Positions 60,701-64,000 of a stretch of DNA of 64,000 nucleotides are shown here, piece after piece; position 1 is the first letter of the stretch; each line of letters starts with the position of its first letter. Both the position numbers and the translations under genes were made by a program. A model generated the notes under the pieces. It had not been told where the DNA came from. It did no database searches and was given only the letters and a program-made list of their open reading frames with translations. Origin of the DNA: Phoronis australis (Eukaryota; Phoronida; Phoronidae); contig NMRA01000585.1 in the NCBI GenBank assembly GCA_002633005.1, positions 68,030-132,029 on the forward strand, written 5' to 3'.

Positions 60701-62042
60701 TGCGCATACAAAAGACCAGTTTTGATGCATGGGAGAGCAGAGGTACGCTGTGCTCCATTCCATAGCACCACTTGCCTTTGGAAACACCTTCTGAATCCAT
60801 TAAGGTCATAAAACAGGTCATTGTTGCCAAGTTACCAAGTATCTATAGTCAGAAAAACTACCAAATAGATACATTTAACTAGCTTTTGAAAAAAAACCTT
60901 CGCAAAGTGATGCCGGGCAGGTGTTTGCTTCTCTTTAAATGATGAGGTGCAGGTTTAGATAGTCAGGCACAGACCATAACTAATTGTGATACTTTTTGAC
61001 CAAACGCTTTGTCAGATTTTGCTACATTTTTGCTTCGTGACGTAGGACCTAAGATTGGATTTTGTTTTTTCAACTGATTCCCGTCCGGAGAAGGTGACTG
61101 CGGAGTCAGTTAAAGATTTGGGTATTTAAAGCATTTCATGGTGACATCTTCAGAACTGTTATCTCCATTCCTATTTTGTTGCAATTGTGCAGAACAGCAA
61201 AGAACAGGAATTGAAAGATGTGGTGCCTACTGAGCTAATTCTGATTTCTGGAGGTTAGGGGACAGATAGTTCACCATCTTTGGGTACAAAGCTTATCTAA
61301 GTACAATATACACAAACCCTAGCCAGATTTTTTTGAAATTGCTCAATGCAAGACCAGTTGAGGAAGACATCCTTTGAAACAATGCTCAGCTCAGGTCAAC
61401 TAACAATTCTTCAAGGAAGCTTCTAGAATACACAAATGATCCAAAAAATCTTAAAATTTTCTGGCGAGGCCCCACAGACCCCCTTCTGGAAGAGGATTCT
61501 CCTTTCCATACCTCATGTCGCTGACAAACTCACAGAACCAACTCCAGCAGCTATCACCATTGCAATGGTTTCATATTTAGAGGCAACAATGTATTTTATT
61601 TGCACTCACTATTGAAGAAAATTGTTGTAGTTCTGGTTGTGAGCAAAAAACATCTAAATGCCTGCTGATGTTACCGATTTTGACGAAAACACGTTGCTTT
61701 CCAGAGTTCAGCGGAAACGGTGCTTGATCATGAGGGACAAGTAAAAACATATGCGTTCAACTGAATTAAAATGCACCAAGTCTCATGCAAGAACTGAATA
61801 TGGTATACCGTATTACAAATCAAACATGTTTCCTGACTTTAACTTGCTAGTATCCCAATATAGGACATTCGGTAGTTGTAATTGTCAGGCATGTTGTAAC
61901 CAGAAGACACGATGTGAAGTATTAACCATTCATCAAACAATTTCCAACTTCCTATAAAGTATCAGGATTACATTACATGAAGCTATTATTTTGAGTTTTA
62001 GGTGATAACACACAAGTCATCACCAGATGTCACCATGCATTA
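54758..62042. other. Upstream region of the RhoGAP gene, no gene recognised
   Basis: A splice acceptor just before the RhoGAP ATG (GGAATAAA side, near 54790) implies that 5' UTR exon(s) and the promoter lie in this direction. The open frames here are short, on both strands and without domain signatures. The region is AT-rich with no array or RNA gene that I can support. Confidence 0.4.
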
Positions 62043-62084
62043 CAAGGGAAGCACATGACCACACCAGCTTTAACCCCCAAGTTC

Positions 62085-62384
62085 CCCACGCCAGCTTTAC
62101 CCCCCCACACCAACTTTACCTCCCCACACCAGCTTTACCCCCACACCAACTTTACCCCCACACCAACTTTGCCCCCCCCACCNNNNNNNNNNNNNNNNNN
62201 NNNNNNNNNNNNNNNNNNNNNNNNNNNNNNNNNNNNNNNNNNNNNNNNNNNNNNNNNNNNNNNNNNNNNNNNNNNNNNNNNNNNNNNNNNNNNNNNNNNN
62301 NNNNNNNNNNNNNNNNNNNNNNNNNNNNNNNNNNNNNNNNNNCCCCCCCACCAGCTTTACCCCCACACCAGCTTTATCCCGTGA
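62085..62384. repeat. Pyrimidine-rich minisatellite interrupted by a 160-N gap
   Basis: An 18-20 bp unit of the form CACCAGCTTTACCCCC repeats on both sides of N 62183-62342. The gap evidently lies inside the array, and its true length is unknown. Open frames running through it are artefacts of the repeat. Confidence 0.92.
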
Positions 62385-62689
62385 GCGTCTAGCTCAGCAC
62401 TGTAGAGCTTGTGAACCAGGACATCAATAAATGTGTTTCAGCTTAAAGATCACATATTGATTTCATAATGCAGTTTTGATGTAGCTGAGACAGGCATCCT
62501 GTTGGATATCGAAAATACTAAAATCACAAGCACAACTCATCCAAACCTAAAACTACAGCATTTTCAGACTACAATAATCACAGGGCATAACTGATACATT
62601 GTTCATGGTGCACCACATCACGTGGAGACAACCTGGGCACCCAGCACTGCAACAGTTTATTCACCTCCGTATTCGCTTATGTATCACAT

Positions 62690-62850
62690 CAATTATTCCA
62701 ATCTATACTATCATAAATTTTTCCGCAAATTTCCAGTCTATACTATTTTCCTACTTTTCTAGTGGCAAAAATGCTGCATCTGTACTATTATTAGAGTCTC
62801 TATTATTATTAGAAATCACGAAAATTTCCGGTCTATACTATTATTGCTGT
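62690..62850. repeat. Direct repeats AAATTTCC(A/G)GTCTATACTATT
   Basis: Two near-identical 20-bp phrases (62729-62748 and about 62823-62842), with a further partial TCTATACTAT at 62703 and interspersed CTATTATTATTAG. A degenerate local repeat in AT-rich sequence. Confidence 0.6.
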
Positions 62851-63499
62851 CTCTGCAACTATTCGGAACTCCAGAGTACAAGACATTTGTATGTGAATTT
62901 GCCATGAGATATCTTTGGATAGACGATGGGAAACTGGTGTACGTTCAAAATCCTACCAAAGCAATAGTTGGACAGCCGGAAAAACAGGCGAGACAACAAC
63001 GATGCAAAACTTTAACAGTGATGACAACACCAACATTTGCCAACCGTATTTGATACTTTTTCATTTATCAACCCAAGGTGTTACCGATGATGCCACAAAT
63101 GCGTAAAGCCAAAATATCCAGCTGATACAAAAACCTGCCACCACAGCAATTGGCAGCACATCCCTACTAATCACTCCTAAAGGCATTAAACCCCCAAGAC
63201 GAAATTACATGGAATGTCAACAGGACTACCAATAGAAGTCTTTGGCCTCATACAACAGGATACCACACTGACAAATACAATCTTTGAGAAGAAAATGCAA
63301 GAAGTGTACCCCAAATGTGATCACTAGGCCCAAATAGAGCCTTACTAGATGCTACATCACAAAAATATTGTTGAACACAAGACAGACCACTGCATGATTA
63401 TAAATCCATTTAGCCAAATAAGATACAGGTCATAGCCACAATGGTAGGTGGAAAGTGAAAAGTTTTGGCAACCAGCTTATTTTGGTGAAACATTAGTCC

Positions 63500-63915
63500 C
63501 GTTTAGATATCAACTTTTGGCCCGGCGCAACTGACACAGAGCAAATTGACCAGTGTCCAAGCGGCTGTTTATACACACAACTCACTACCTATGGCAAGAC
63601 GGAAATTGCAGGCTGGAGAGACTGGATCGCACATGCACAGGTTTACAAATGGCGAGAGTTGCAGAGACAAAGAACCCGCGCGTAGGTCATTAGGCAAGAG
63701 CAGTAGAGATGATCCTTTCCGCCTTGCCCCAGTTTCGCGTTTAGACATATAATTGACACGGAGCATTAGATGTTCAGGCCCAAATTGCTCTACCTCACAA
63801 ACGGGTGGCAAAATTTGTCACCGCGGAGTCAATTTGCTCTGTGTAAGTCCGGTTTACACACTGGAACAAATCGTTCCGTGTCAGCTGATCCATGTCAACT
63901 TTTGAAGTGTAAACG
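63500..63915. repeat. Inverted-repeat cluster
   Basis: An exact 17-bp inverted pair (63534-63550 and 63828-63844, ACACAGAGCAAATTGAC and its complement) sits inside further short pairs such as GTTTACAC/GTGTAAAC at 63853 and 63905. It could be a small decayed DNA element; its ends and target duplication are not clear. Confidence 0.5.
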
Positions 63916-64000
63916 GCACTTACGTGTTGACTAGGCTACCAAAAGTTGAATCTGCCAAATAATTGAAGCCATGCAATGCTGTATTACTGTCCACCTGAGG

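Noticed and set aside
62027-62392. Pro/Leu/Tyr-rich open frames across the N gap
   Set aside because: Translation of a minisatellite and of N bases; not a protein.

Overview
This window is animal (metazoan) nuclear DNA. Every gene is split by GT-AG introns, coding exons are short, the sequence is AT-rich, and there are many small DNA-transposon relics. The gene content and repeats suit a marine invertebrate deuterostome (cephalochordate, hemichordate or echinoderm-like). That placement is an inference; nothing in the window fixes the species.

Four protein genes can be assembled with splice phases that agree throughout. (1) Positions 381-5410, plus strand: the 3' six coding exons of a bestrophin anion channel, whose 5' exons lie left of the window. 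(2) Positions 9628-10770, minus strand: a single-coding-exon, 380-residue leucine-rich-repeat membrane protein closely resembling trophoblast glycoprotein (TPBG/5T4). (3) Positions 15255-30657, plus strand: a 13-coding-exon, 1010-residue nuclear protein with ten C2H2 zinc fingers. (4) Positions 35990-54757, minus strand: a nine-coding-exon, 529-residue RhoGAP-domain protein. Genes 3 and 4 converge; genes 2 and 3 are divergent across a transposon-rich gap. I see no gene in 54758-64000.

The rest holds a varied set of non-autonomous DNA elements: two copies of a 511-515 bp MITE with 6-bp target duplications, one with a paralogous empty site; a nested foldback island carrying a tandem array of CTCF-like motifs; and a 376-bp P-like element and a 1.7-kb TTAA element, both in introns of the zinc-finger gene and both carrying the start of a THAP-type reading frame on the antisense strand. 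There is also a 1.4-kb element with 'ACCGTATTCG' ends, and a small hairpin family.

The main structural puzzle is a 2.5-kb direct duplication (37197-39696 and 41555-44042) that includes one RhoGAP exon. Its first copy stops exactly at a single N (39697), and the two exon copies cannot be spliced in series without a frameshift. Both facts favour two unmerged haplotypes joined in the assembly over a real tandem duplication. A second gap (160 N, 62183-62342) sits inside a minisatellite.

The four genes belong to different processes (anion channel, cell-surface LRR protein, transcription factor, Rho GTPase control). Nothing here suggests that they work as one pathway.
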